From contig CM072523.1 in NCBI GenBank assembly GCA_036898135.1, positions 30,215,649-30,279,648 of the forward strand: a DNA stretch of 64,000 bases, given 5' to 3'. Positions 47,906-60,217 of this stretch are shown in pieces (positions within the stretch are counted from its first letter, which is position 1; each line of letters starts with the position of its first letter). Source of the DNA: Oncomelania hupensis (Eukaryota; Mollusca; Gastropoda; Littorinimorpha; Pomatiopsidae). Below the pieces are notes generated by a model. The model ran no database searches and was not told where the DNA came from. It was given only the letters and a program-made list of their open reading frames with translations. The position numbers and the translations under genes were made by a program.

Positions 47906-49521
47906 TACTACTCAAAATAATTGAAGGGCCACTCTCATATTTCATTTAGTTTAATTATTTTTTGCTGCTATCAATAATATCGCTTATATTGCTTATTTCA
48001 AAACTTATCCTGTACAGTAACATTCAAGACAATCTTATTCTGACAAGTAATCACATGTGTGATTTTTGAACTTTCTGCACTGAGTTGAAAAACAAACCCA
48101 ATTTTTACCAAAAAAATGACCCTAATTTTCTCTTTTCTTGCTAATAAAGCAAAATTTTCAACATTAAAAAGTGATTTGCAGGCGAAAGGCTTGCATTTTA
48201 TGAGTTCAGTTCAACAATCTGCGCTTTTTCTGGGTATAAATGGCAGCGCTTTTGCTGCTTTTCTAACCATGCCCCCAAGGCGACGATTGACTGATGCGGA
48301 TAGAGGCAGAGCTATTGCATGGCTTCAGGAAGGGGTGGGGGTGAGAGAAGTTGGCAGGCGGCTGGGAGTGTCCCACTCTGTTGTCCAAAGGCTGCGGGAG
48401 CGCTTTAACAACACTGGAAGCGTCCAAGAACCAAGAAGGTCCGGACGCCCCCGCGTTACCACTGCAAGACAAGACTATTTCATCACCCTGTCAGTTCTGA
48501 GGTTGAGGTCCGCTACAGCAAACACCATCAGAAGACAGCTTCACGCAGCCAGCAATGTTAACGTCAGCGACCAGACAATTCGCAACCGTCTACACGAGGC
48601 AAACCTGCGATCAAGACGACCAGCAGTACGGCCTTTGCTCACCCCAGCTCACCGTGCAGCGCGTTTGGCCTGAGCTCAGCGTCATTTGGTGTGGACTAGG
48701 CAATATTGGTCAAGGGTGCTCTTTACAGACGAGTCTCGGTTCTCATTGTCTTTCAACGACCGTCGAGTGAATGTTTGGAGGCGTCCACGGGAGCGTTTTG
48801 CTGATGCGACGGTGCGCGAGCATGACCGCTTTGATGGTGGATCTGTCATGATGTGGGGTGGCTTCGCATTAAACTTCAGAACACCCCTGCTCCAAATTCA
48901 TGGCAACTTAAACGGTATTGGCTACAGGGATGACGTCCTACAACCTAGGGTTCTCCCAGCTCTGCGGGCCATTGGGGAAGGTGCCATACTACAGGACGAT
49001 AATGCCAGACCCCACCGAGCGCGTATCGTCAGTGACTTCCTGCAGCAACAGCACATCATAAGGATGGATTGGTCAGCTCGATCACCCGATTTGAACCCCA
49101 TAGAACATCTGTGGGATGTCTTGGGTCGACAGACACGGGCAAACCTCCCTCCAGAAGCTAACCTTGAAGTTCTGGCCCAAGTTCTCCAGCAAGAGTGGTT
49201 GGCCATCCCAGGAAACATCCTCCATAACCTGATACGGTCCATGAGACAACGATGCCAAGACTGCATTGACGCAAATGGTGGCCACACCCGATACTGACTC
49301 TATAGATTTTTGGTTTCTAAAGTTTTGATTTTGTAAATGAGGGGTATGTCCAATTAAATTGAATTTATCCGAATTTTAAGCGACTGATGTCTAAAATCTT
49401 GTTTGTTATTGATGCAGTAATGATTGCAATAAAATATGATGAACTAATAAATTGAATTCGTGTTTCTGATTTAAAGAGAGACCCATATGTCCAAGTGGCT
49501 CTTGTATTATTTTGAGTAGTA
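47906..49521 (+). mobile_element. Tc1-like DNA transposon, almost complete
   Basis: Left terminus TACTACTCAAAATAATTGAA and right terminus its inverted match (attattttgagtagta), with shared gggccact/agagccact further in. A TA duplication flanks both ends (47904-47905 and 49522-49523). Length 1616 bp, typical for Tc1. It contains one transposase frame on the same strand. Confidence 0.93.
48269..49297 (+). pseudogene. Tc1-like DD34E transposase with one in-frame stop
   Basis: Starts MPPRRRLTDADRGRAIAWLQ; 342 codons plus stop, the usual Tc1 size. The N-terminal paired-like helix-turn-helix (VREVGRRLGVSHSVVQRLRE) and a GRPR hook precede the catalytic core: D in LFTDESRFS, D in LQDDNARPHRA, and E in NPIEHLWD, with exactly 34 residues between the second D and E. 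A TGA at 48671-48673 (after ARLA, where relatives have W) splits the frame; both halves are otherwise in the same phase. Probably inactive unless read through. Confidence 0.93.
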
Positions 49522-50410
49522 TATATTTGTATGTGGTGCCCTCTGCAAGGAGTCTATAGCATCAGACACCTGCCGAGTTTCCCATATGCACACTACTATA
49601 TCCGAATCTTAAGGGCAAAATATATAGAGCACTATGCACAACATGTCAGAAACAATAATCGGTTTCTGTAAATACATATAATATAAACACACTAATATAT
49701 GGCAATCAATATAATATATAAACATACATTGATACAAGTACTAGAAACTACTAGTGTTAACTTACTTCTAGTCTCTGGGAATCGTGAAACCGGCTACATC
49801 TCAAATCTATCACTTTCTTGTTGATGGCTGAGGATTATTGTTCACTTCGGTTCGCTCCTTGTTTATACTCACTTCGTTCCAAGCTTCCCGGTTAATGTGG
49901 GGTTTACAGGGAATATACAGGAGTCTTTACGTCATCTCCGACCCATCATGTCGTTCTCGCGACTACGGGAATCTTTTCTCGGAATTCTCTACTCTCCTGT
50001 TTCTGGGCTACTATCTGTTAGGTCTCAACTTCGTGTCAGAGGAGAATGGCAGGGTAGATCTTAGAGTGATATGATTCGCGTGGATAACTAGCGGTCAAGT
50101 AACCCTGGTCAGATGTCCAAGTAAGCTAACTGACATTCTTACTAGCGAGTTCTGCTATATGGTATCGGGAAGTGAACGTTTCAAGAATTTTAATTTAACA
50201 TCTGCGAACCTTCCCTTTAGAGAGCTGGTAAATTAACGTCAGGTTTTGTTCAATCCTTTCTGTTGATCTCTAAGCTGAGTTACCACATCTTTGTCGTCAA
50301 CATTTCTGATGTTACAATTACCAACACAGGAACATGCATCATACATCAAAATGAAGCTGGTCCTCTGTGAATTGCATCCCTACTTCTCAACATAGTCACC
50401 GTTTCTTTAA

Positions 50411-50640
50411 CTATAAATGTTCCACCTTCGAATTAGAGCATGTATCCATTCCTCGTAACATGTTGATGACTGTTCTAGTCAGGTCTGTCGGTATCCAACG
50501 GGCACACACTTTTGAAAAGCCAAGTGATTTGACAATGTTGTAAGCACTTCCATGGCTCACTGCAAGGTTTTCTGCCAACTCATCAGGAGTTTTGCGCCTG
50601 TCTTCTCTGATAAGAGCATCTGCTTTTGCTTCAAACAAAT
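50411..50640 (-). pseudogene. Mariner-type transposase remnant, apparently internally deleted
   Basis: On the minus strand: ALIREDRRKTPDELAENLAV, SHGSAYNIV, LGFSKVCARWIPTDLT, the N-terminal HTH of SETMAR/mariner-like transposases. It runs directly into INMLRGMDTC and KVEHL, then stops and RNGDYVEK, which resemble the C-terminal end. The DDD catalytic core is missing. Confidence 0.6.
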
Positions 50641-50969
50641 AAAAAACATTGTATGCATTAGGTAAAATGTTATACAATAAACAAGTCACACAATTCAAGT
50701 TACATGTGCAGTAGCGATGACAAAGACTCATGAATATATATCTGCAGAGTGTCTATTTGTAGTTTTTTGCACTTTCGCCTTTCACTCAAAAAGTGATCCT
50801 GTTGTTTATTCCAAAGCTGGCTCATTGAGAATCGTGCAGTGAGCAACTGACTTGAATCAGAGGCTTTATACAATAATTATGTTGCTCTATCTGAAAGAAT
50901 TTTTGTAGGTTTTTTGTTTGTTTGTTTGTTTGTTTTTGTTCTGAGTATTGCACAGTCTTAAAACTGTTC

Positions 50970-51007
<38 letters not shown>
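50970..51007 (+). repeat. (ATT)n microsatellite
   Basis: About 12 units, 35 bp from the acetyltransferase exon's donor. Confidence 0.93.
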
Positions 51008-51009
<2 letters not shown>

Positions 51010-51041
51010 CACAGCTAGGGTTACACATACACACTTCTGAC

Positions 51042-51245
51042 CTTAGTGACTTCAACCCACAGAGCTGTGCCGATGCCTTGTGCCCGCCAAGTGGGTTGGA
51101 CATAAAGATCCTCCATGTAGCAAAAGCGCCCTTCCCACGTGGAGTACATGTAAAAGTACAGGCAGTATCCTACGATCACCATTTTGCTGCCACCAGCTTC
51201 ATCTGCAGCATTACAACCCATTTGTAATTCTCGCTTCTTCTGTAT
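51042..51245 (-). CDS. Spermidine/spermine N1-acetyltransferase-like (SSAT/thialysine acetyltransferase) internal exon
   Basis: A 68-codon, phase-0 exon with acceptor gaatcag and donor gtcaga. GNAT-fold enzymes of this family transfer acetyl from acetyl-CoA to polyamines or thialysine in the cytosol. The sequence VGYCLYFYMYSTWEGRF then CYMEDLYVQPTWRAQGIGTA gives the family's YSTWxG motif, beta-4 strand (MEDLYV) and the acetyl-CoA loop (R54-x-x-G-x-G59). It covers roughly residues 55-120 of a protein of about 170. The N-terminal exon should lie at higher coordinates and the C-terminal exons at lower ones; I found neither, so the introns are long or the gene is fragmentary. It resembles SAT2 more than SAT1 (YSTWxGR). 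No breaks seen. Confidence 0.85.
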
Positions 51246-51385
51246 CTGATTCACCAATTTTAAAAAAAATGCTTTTCCTAATTTATTAATAATGTTAATT
51301 TTTACCAGCGTTTACTGGTTTAGAGTCATAATAGCTGACTGCCAACATCAAACATGTAAAAAAAAAGTTATTTGCATTTTCCATT

Positions 51386-51389
<4 letters not shown>

Positions 51390-51460
<71 letters not shown>
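51390..51460 (+). repeat. (GA)n microsatellite
   Basis: About 35 AG units. Confidence 0.97.
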
Positions 51461-51466
<6 letters not shown>

Positions 51467-52380
51467 TTTTGTTTCTTTCTTTCTTATTTTGTATTTTTCA
51501 ATGTGCATGCTGTTTTACTCTGAATGACTAATTATTGTAATCACTGTCTACAGGCCACCAAGGCTGGGCAGTTGCTATTTTTGGTCAAGAAATCGTCATC
51601 TTTCTTTGTCTTTCTTTCTCAGAGAGAAAAGAATGATTACGCCGCGTGGTGAGGGTAGTCATAAGGAATGCCAAAACACACCAGTCGAGGCCCAACCGCA
51701 AACAGCTAATTATGTGTAGTTTAACAGAACTTTAATCTACTATTAAGTCTGTCCGTAAACAAACATGACAGAATTGTGATGGGGTTGCATACAAGTTGGA
51801 ATCTGTTTCAGCATATACTATCAAGGGGCATAATTTTTCTTAGCGCTGTAGGAACAACCTATGTGGATATACTATCAGGGGGACATAACTTTCTCTTCAG
51901 CACCTTTGTCAATATGCTAATTAAAGGCATACATGTACCTTATTCTAAACGGAATTCCGGTGCCAATAAAGGCGACGATAAGTGTTATCGTACCGTGGTT
52001 TCTAAAACGCACAGCTAGCTCTGTCGGAAATTGAATAGGCAGGTAGTCAACATTGATGGAAAGATTTAGGTGGGTCTCACAGTTTGATATTCCAAAACCT
52101 AGGGCAGTGGGAAGTTGACACGCTTTATGCGTGATGTTGACAAATTTGCTTTAATGTTTTGCTTTTGTTTTGTTTTGTTTTACTTCAGAGCAATTTGATT
52201 AGGGGCGAGAGACAGGGGGAGGGAGGGATGGAGAGAGAGAATAAATGAACCTTGACGTCTGAACGTCTACACCCACCATTGGCGATACGGCAGACAAAGA
52301 TAACCAACCCAGGGAAGAGGAGGGTTGTGACCTAAATCAAGACTGAACCACCAAAGCAATCCTACTGCTAAGATGGACAG

Positions 52381-52440
52381 TGCCTTGCCCCCCATGGGAT
52401 TCCAGGGTGTTCCAGGCGAACGCTCTACCACTGAACTACG
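52381..52440 (-). repeat. Degenerate tRNA-like sequence
   Basis: On the minus strand, tgccgtagttcagtggtaga with gcgttcgcctggaac resembles a tRNA D-arm and A box. No good B box or acceptor stem, so it is probably a SINE head or tRNA pseudogene. Confidence 0.4.
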
Positions 52441-52522
52441 GCAATGTGGAGGGAGGGAGAGATAGAGAGAAGGAGGGGGGGGGGTTAAGTGCAGGGGAGA
52501 GAAAGAGAGAGAGAGGGTTTAA

Positions 52523-52757
52523 GGGGCCGGGTAGCTCAGTTGGTAAGAGCGTCTTGCTAGTAAACGAAAGGTCGCTGGTTCGAATCCCGGATTGGTCAAC
52601 GTGTGATCATATTATTTTCCCTTTACCAACAACTGGCCCGCTGGTGTCAGTATAAATCGGTCCAGTAGTCACCTATATGCGAATATACATGAGTCTCCTC
52701 TCTGAAAATCCTTACGGGAAGAGAGGGGACTATAAACTGATAAACATAACATAACAA
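52523..52757 (+). mobile_element. tRNA-derived SINE
   Basis: The head has A box TAGCTCAGTTGG (52532-52543) and B box GGTTCGAATCC (52577-52587), correctly spaced for Pol III. The T stem has mismatches and no 3' acceptor strand fits well, so it is not a functional tRNA. The body continues to an (ataac)n tail. Confidence 0.8.
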
Positions 52758-52796
52758 CCTATATGCGAAAGTGTCGTGTGACTATAATCTACAAAC

Positions 52797-52799
52797 AAC

Positions 52800-52888
<89 letters not shown>
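52797..52888 (+). repeat. (GA)n microsatellite
   Basis: About 45 AG units with two interruptions. Confidence 0.96.
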
Positions 52889-52890
<2 letters not shown>

Positions 52891-54687
52891 GTCAAGCGCA
52901 GGGGGAGAAAGAGAGTGGGTATAGTTGACGGAAATTGCTGCCAGCAAATGGACCAGGGCACCAGGTTTGAGCGTGTTTCTCCAAACAAGAGCTTTGACAC
53001 AGACCAACATTCCTAGGCGCCATAAACTGGCAGATACACTACGACTGAACGAATATTTCTCGCAACATATATCGAGAGAGAGAGAGAGAGAGAAAGAGAG
53101 AGGGTGGGGGGGGGGGGGGGGGGGAAGGAGGTTGATGTCGGGGTTCAACTATGAATATAATTGTGCTTTGAAGTTTGCCGCACGCAGAATTGTGTTGAAT
53201 TACTCCTCGTATTGGCTAGTGGTTTGATTTCGCTGTGACTTTCAGACGATATAACACATCAAAGACCCATTCAGCGCTACTACGCCTAACGAGCCACCGT
53301 TGGCTAGTCTAACAAAAGATTACAGTCATGACAGCATTCCAAAGCGCTTCTTAAGCAATCACAGATGCCTCTGGTACATCGTTCCGCCATACGCACCGAT
53401 GAGGTATCCGCACAGAACAAGCCATGGTTGCGTGCATAATTTCGGCGTTATGTTAATATTCTAGACTCATAATCAGCATCAACACCAACGTCATCAGCAG
53501 AAGCAGCACCAGCACCAGCACCATGAATGCGAAACTGCGTCCAAGTGTGGGGTGATGGTCTAAATACTTGATTTTTAGCCGTTGTAGAGTTAAATGTTTT
53601 GCTCTTCTGAGTACAGACATGGAGAGATAACAACGAAGGGAGGGGAATTAAAAGGTACATAGAATGGCGGGGAACCATTTCATCCACCACCCTCATTCCC
53701 TTATCCCTCCAATGACCACTGTAAATAATTTTGTAAGGGTCGGGCAGGGGATACTATTGAATACTTGCTTGAAGCAATGACCCCAACAAGGACTTAGGGG
53801 CGGGCCATCGGAATTGTAGTTCAACACTAGAACCTGTTGCCACCGCAAACTTCAGCGGGAAAAGATATTTTCTGTGTCCTGAACATGGAGTAGGCTCGTC
53901 GGGCTGAAACACGCCGTGTTGAGGTCTAGGTCTGATAGTAAGGTTGATATAACACTTTGTGTGAAGGTGAAATGTATTATGGATTCATAATGTAAACTGC
54001 GAACATGCATGATTTGAATTTTTTTTTTTTTTGTTGCAATTCCGTATGCGCAGTATCCTACACACTGAGAATCGGAGACTTTTAAGGCATACCATGAATT
54101 GTATAAAACTTTAGCCTAATAGATCCCTGACGATCTGATTGAGCATTCCACGTAGTTTTGTGGTCACTGAGTATGTACGTCAGTGCCTCTTGCCCCACAC
54201 ATCGTGTTCAAAAACATGATTGACGCACACTATTATTTTGTCCTGCATGCTTAGAGTCCTTTGGAGTACCTCTTTTATTATTATGCACACACACACACAC
54301 GCGCGCGCGCACACACACACATACACACACACACCCCCTCCTCCCCCTTCCTTTGATATTTAAATTAAATTAAACTATTAATTTGTGTCTGTTGCAACGG
54401 CAGCTTTATAACTGATTTATGCAACGTAGTCAGAAACATACAAAGAAATAAGCTGGCTTTAAACTTAGGAATGTGGACCCCCACCTAGACCTGCTTCTTG
54501 CCAATCGCTTTGAAATCTTACACAATTTATTGCTCCGTTTTATTGTGTGGAATTTAGATCGTAGCATGATACCGGTATCATTTTTGCATTTGTGCATTAC
54601 AATTCACATATTTAGTTGTTGTTTTTTTTTTATAGGATTGGATTTGAAATAATTCGTGTTCTTTCGAGCTTGAAATATCAACGACGC

Positions 54688-54775
<88 letters not shown>
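54688..54775 (+). repeat. (GA)n microsatellite
   Basis: About 43 AG units with one AA interruption. Confidence 0.96.
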
Positions 54776-54777
<2 letters not shown>

Positions 54778-55356
54778 ATTATTTCTACTAGTGCTTAATG
54801 TGACAGATTTCTCTTCAGTGTAACCAGATTTCACTGATTTATTAATTTTTTTACCTACTTAAGTTTAAATAAAAAATTTGTTATTGTTTTTCTTTTTCGT
54901 CAATTTACCTACTGGATTCAGTAATGTACGTACACAGGGCTGCCTTATAATATAAGCTTGCTTGTTACTTGTCCTGTAATACTTTAGTTTGTTTTTCGTA
55001 TGTTTTTCACTTTAATAAAATACGCGTTTAAACCAATGCGTAATCAGAGAACTTGTTTTGCAAGTTCTCTTGAGTAACTCGCTGACTCTTTAACTGTTCT
55101 TAAATTGTAAATTACACATTTGGAATACTTCGGATTCGCGGCACTTTTAAGCCGAGTGAATAGACATATCTTTGCGTATCTTTACCCCCCTCCCCCCTCT
55201 CCCACCCCTTCCCCCCAAAAAAATCATAAAAATATTATGGTTTATGTTAGTACTTTAAGAAGAAAAACAAAAATTGTAAACCCTTATTATATTGTGCGTG
55301 TGAGAGAATTTACTGGTTGTTTTGTTGTTTGTTTTCTTAAGTTTAAGGTAAAACAA

Positions 55357-55650
55357 AAAGGTAAAGGTAGTCCCATAGCCTGTGGCCGTAGGGGAGCGTG
55401 ATGTTGAAGATCGCACTTTTCTTGGGCCAGCATAATGAGGGTGATGCCCATCATTCTCTCTCCCTCGCTGCTTTACCTTCCCCACCCTTAAGAGAGTAGG
55501 TACTCAACCACAGTTGAGTCAACTGGGGGCGTTGTTATTTGTCACTTCACGTTTTGCGGTCACCCATCCAAGTGCTAACCGCTCTGGACGATGCTTACCT
55601 TGCGACACAGTAGCGAGTGCTCCAACCACTGCGCTATCCGACACCCCATT
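55357..55650 (-). mobile_element. SINE with tRNA-like head and 5S-rRNA-like segment
   Basis: On the minus strand, starting near 55648: ggtgtcggatagcgcagtgg with A-box-like TAGCGCAGTGGTTGG, then gcggttagcacttggatggg followed by tgaccgc, which closely resembles the internal promoter end of 5S rRNA (TTAGTACTTGGATGGG). The body ends actacctttacctttttg, an (acctt)n tail. Confidence 0.7.
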
Positions 55651-55687
55651 TAAGAGGAGACATAAATTTAACAGGAGACAATTACGG

Positions 55688-55894
55688 CAGCCCTGAAAAT
55701 GAAAAAAAGGTCCCACTAGGCTTTGGCTAGTAACTTAAAAATTTTACTAGCCAAACTAAAAACTTTACTAGCCAAACTAAAAAAAAGTTCATGTTAGCGC
55801 ACTCGCATTTGGCGACTAAAGTTTTTTTTTTTCAGTCGCCAATTTTTATTTTCACTAGCCATGGCGACTAAATTAGTCGCCATTTTCAGGCCTG
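55688..55894. mobile_element. MITE, about 207 bp
   Basis: Terminal inverted repeats CAGCCCTGAAAATG and, inverted, CAGGCCTGAAAATG (13 of 14). Interior has two copies of actagccaaactaaaaa and inverted copies of ggcgactaaa/agtcgcc. No clear target duplication. Confidence 0.75.
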
Positions 55895-56969
55895 TGCGGT
55901 ATAATTGATTGTGCCTGAAGTGGGTTATTAATACTTGTCTACTTACCTACTTGCTTACTTTTCAAACTATTGACGTTTGCGGAATTTGAATGTTTGAGGA
56001 CGGCGCAGACAGGGATGTCATTGACACGAATGAAAACATGTTTACCTTAGATCGCATTTCCACTCATCAACAATAAACAGGAATTTTGAGTGTTTAAGCG
56101 TCGTGTTATTTTAAAATAAGATTGCGTGATCATTACAGGCTTGCCTGTTTACGAGCAATTTGGCGGACTTTGTAAATTGTAAGTCTAAGCTGATTTTAAT
56201 TTTTTATTTAAAAAAAAAAGTTTTTATTTTACTTTTGTTTGCGGTGATATCATCCATGAAACCTACCCCGATCTGCATGGACGGAGCACACATTTTATGC
56301 TTTTGTTTCGGCGAGCGACATTTCTAAAGCCGCATTTGCAATTACTTTTGCACATTTTTTTTATTTAAATTTTTTTTGTTTTTAGTAATGATCCACTGTG
56401 ACCCCCATCCCACCCATACTCCCCTTTTCCTGAAAATTCTCAAATAGTGGCGTCATCGATAGAAGGCCAGTGTTTGGATTGGGGCTATGGTAAAAACAGA
56501 ATTAGAGCTAATGTAACTTGACCTAAACTAAATGAAAAAGTGAACAAAAAGTATTTGCTCACGCTGGGGTTAGGAGAAGAGGGAGTGGGGTCTATACTGG
56601 CCCGATACAACACATTTGGTTATTCACTTCGCGGGGATCGTCTTTTCATTGGCAGCACAGTTGAATTAAATTTATTTCACAACTTCAACATGATAATAAT
56701 TAAGCGTATCTGTTGCCATTGGAATGTCTTTTTGCTAAAATGACATGTAATATTGTTACACTACCCGTGGTTAATATTGCTGATCGTGTCTCTGGATTAT
56801 TAAGCTTTTTATGCTTGACTGTGCACAATTTTTTTTCATTATATTGCATTATTATAAATAATAGAATATTACGAAATTCTGATAGCTGGATTGCCAGCCT
56901 TTTATTTATGAGTACAATTGTGCTCATTTGACCGAACTTGAAACGTTCAAATATGTTGCAATATACTCG

Positions 56970-57248
<279 letters not shown>

Positions 57249-57532
57249 TTTCATGTCATTTACATCTTTCTATCTATCTATTCTATGCCATGACAAGCAA
57301 AACTGTTCCCTGGAATGTGGTGACTTTAGAAGAATTTGACGTCGTTAGGCAAACTTATGTTAAACATGGATAAACACAGTGGTTATCAGTAGCAATCGTA
57401 CTTTGAGTAGCCCGTTGTGACATCGTCACAGTTCCTAGTATCTTAGCTGGGCTGGGAGCGAATGGGAGCATTCTGATTGGTCGACGCGTTACAAAATTCG
57501 ACGCATGCGCACAGTGCTATCATAGTCTTCGT

Positions 57533-57608
57533 AAGGGTTAGGGTTGGGGTTTGGGTTAGAGTTAAGAGTTTAGGGTTAGAGTTAGGGTTTGGGTTAGGGT
57601 TAGGGTTA
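57533..57608 (+). repeat. Interstitial telomere-like repeats (TTAGGG)
   Basis: About a dozen imperfect gggtta/gggttt units ending ttagggttagggtta. Confidence 0.85.
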
Positions 57609-58126
57609 TGACGCCTAAGAACTTCGTGAAAAAGCCGGTCCGATATGACCTGGCGCATGCGAAAATGCGCTCGGATAAACTAGGAGACCCGGAACTTAAA
57701 AGATGTGACACCGTCATGTTCATCCTCCACCGCCCCCCCATCCCCTCCCTCCCTCCTCCACACAACCCATCCAATCCACTCTTTCCATTTCCCCTCTTCC
57801 ACCTCTTACGTTTTCGTGTCCAGTTGTTTGTGTTATTAATTTTTTTTTTTTTAAACGTGTGCAAATTAATGTAACGTTATTTTTTTCTGTCCTTCTGTTT
57901 AATTTGGTGTAATATTATATAGTTGTGTGGGTTTGTATTTTCCAGTGTGCGACGGACTGTTTTCATGAAGCACTTCAATAGTCGGACAACACCACAGGGT
58001 AGCTGACCGCTGCGACGTTTTCTCTGGATAACACTGCCAAGATACTGATCTCCAGACTTACAGGACATAGGGTAGTTGCACACAAAGTAAGTATTATTGT
58101 ACGGTGCGACTTTATTGTTTTTGTGG

Positions 58127-58335
58127 CCGTCGTTGTTGTTGTTCTTGTTGGTGGTGGTGGTGGTGGGGGGGGGGGGATGATGGTGGCTGTGTGCTTCTGC
58201 TGTTGCGTGATATTTTGGTGTTGGAGCTGTTCCGTCGTATTTGTTTAAAATGAAGTATTTAGTTTTGTGCACATATACACTAACCGTTTATATTCTTGCT
58301 GTTGGTGCTGGTTCTGCAGTTGCTGCTGCTTCTGC

Positions 58336-58366
<31 letters not shown>

Positions 58367-58425
58367 GTTGGTGTTGCTGAGAATGTTGATATTGGCGTTG
58401 CTGTGATGATGATTGTTTCGTTATA
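58127..58425 (+). repeat. Imperfect GTT/GGT/GCT trinucleotide-rich stretch
   Basis: Patches such as ttgttgttgttgttggtggt and gctgctgcttctgctg; no stable reading frame beyond low-complexity valine/alanine/glycine. Confidence 0.6.
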
Positions 58426-58449
58426 AGTTTATAACTGTCGGTGGCGGTA

Positions 58450-59270
58450 CCGATGATACTGCTGCTGTTGTTTTCATTCGTTGGTATTCATCTTCTTGGT
58501 ATTTTAGGTGCATTTCAGCTACATTTAGCAGATATTCTACGAAAGGTTAGATTCCTACAAGAGCTCAGAAGTATCACTTCCCTGTTATGATCTTTTTTCA
58601 GAAGCATTGCTTTACCCCTACCTACCCAATTTTGGTGACTGCAACACGTTATGCAATAACACTCAGAATATGATTGCATGTATTAGTATACTATGAGAGC
58701 CATGCTATATAGATTTATGAGGCTATAAAATATTATGTTTTTAGTTGACAACTGATAAACATTAGAAATGCACACCCCGTAAAATAGCTGACATACACCC
58801 TAATACGCATACCAATACTAATTCCTGACCTATCATTTATTTTAGGGACACTTGCTATTTATGTGGATGAAGGTTGAATCATGAAAAAAAAAATACAGTA
58901 ACATTTGAAATATAATTTCAAATACAGTTTCCTTTACAATCATTTTCTGTTTCAGGAACATAACCAAATTCTTGCGCTATATTACTGACTGCCATAAAAG
59001 ACATTAGTTCATACCAAAAACAAAACAAAAAGCACACGCAACCACAAACTCAGGATTACCAAGCATTATCTTCTGTCTCAAGGGTACCACAAACTCATAA
59101 ATAACACTGTTATGCTGTCGTCTATATCAAGAGTATGCCAACTATTTTAGTGACTGCAATGAAACAATGTATTTATATAGTTGAAGCAAGAAAACGCCAT
59201 ACTCAATTGATATAATGCAAAACATCGAGATATCTCGACGCAGATCGTTACGATCAGTTTGCGGCTTGGA
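58450..59270. other. No recognisable gene or element
   Basis: AT-rich, without a credible frame or repeat match. Confidence 0.5.
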
Positions 59271-59395
59271 ATGCAGCTATGTACTACAAGAACAACACAG
59301 CAGCTATGTACGAATGTCGATCGCCAAAACAGACGAGAGGGAAGATGGGTAAGGTGTTTGTAAGAGAGTGTGAGAGAGAGGAGAGACAGACGGAC

Positions 59396-59398
<3 letters not shown>

Positions 59399-59460
<62 letters not shown>
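59399..59460 (+). repeat. (GA)n microsatellite
   Basis: About 31 AG units. Confidence 0.96.
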
Positions 59461-59462
<2 letters not shown>

Positions 59463-59704
59463 AGTAGGAACGGTATGCATCGGTGGAAGTCATAGATTGT
59501 AATTCGAGGATACTCCTACAGTTTATTTAGTTACTTTACGCCTTTTGTTCAACTTTGAATACAGACTTTAAAATCTTATAAGACATTTCAACAACGCGCG
59601 TTTTTTTAATGAAGCAGATCAGAAGTGTTAAGTGATTCAAAAGTAGTGAGAAATCAAGCAAACATTTTACTCACACCATTTTGGTTTTGAGTCTTGCGTT
59701 TGAC

Positions 59705-60217
59705 TTAAATTCCCACTGTCGCTGTCTTTCTCATTTGCCCTTTCTCATTCCTACTCTGTTCTATCAATCTGCTATACTATCTTCTTCTTCGCTAGACCAG
59801 TCATCTACCTTTTTTCTTGAAAACTCTACCGGGACAAGACTCCTTGTTTGTGTATGAGGTCTGTTGGATCAGCTTGGGAATATTGGACGCTTTCTGTCAG
59901 ATGGTCACTAGGGCTTCCTATGATGTTATTATTTAGCAATGTAGGCATTTTATATGTATGTTTTTGTTAATAATTTATAATGATGTTTGTAGTCTATTTT
60001 GTTTTTGTAAACGGGGGTTCAATAAATTAGAGTACAGCCTCAGCGTCCCCTGCGTGGGATGTCTTTATTGTAAAATGACTGGCTGGTGGAGAGCTTTCAG
60101 TTTTACCACTAGGGTTGTTTCAGCAGATCTTTTATGCGGATCAGGGTTTGTCCGGTCCTGATTTGGCTCGGAAGAGTCCGCTGGACCTAAAGCAATAATC
60201 ATGTAATGTAATGTAAT
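59705..60217 (+). repeat. Family A repeat, near full length, young copy
   Basis: Begins aaattcccactgtcgctg and runs through all later modules to ggacctaaagcaataatc with an (atgta)n tail. Very close to the 30-33 kb copies. Confidence 0.88.

Noticed and set aside
52523..52600. Functional tRNA gene
   Set aside because: A and B boxes are good, but the T stem has mismatches, the acceptor strands do not pair, and the sequence continues into a SINE body and tail.
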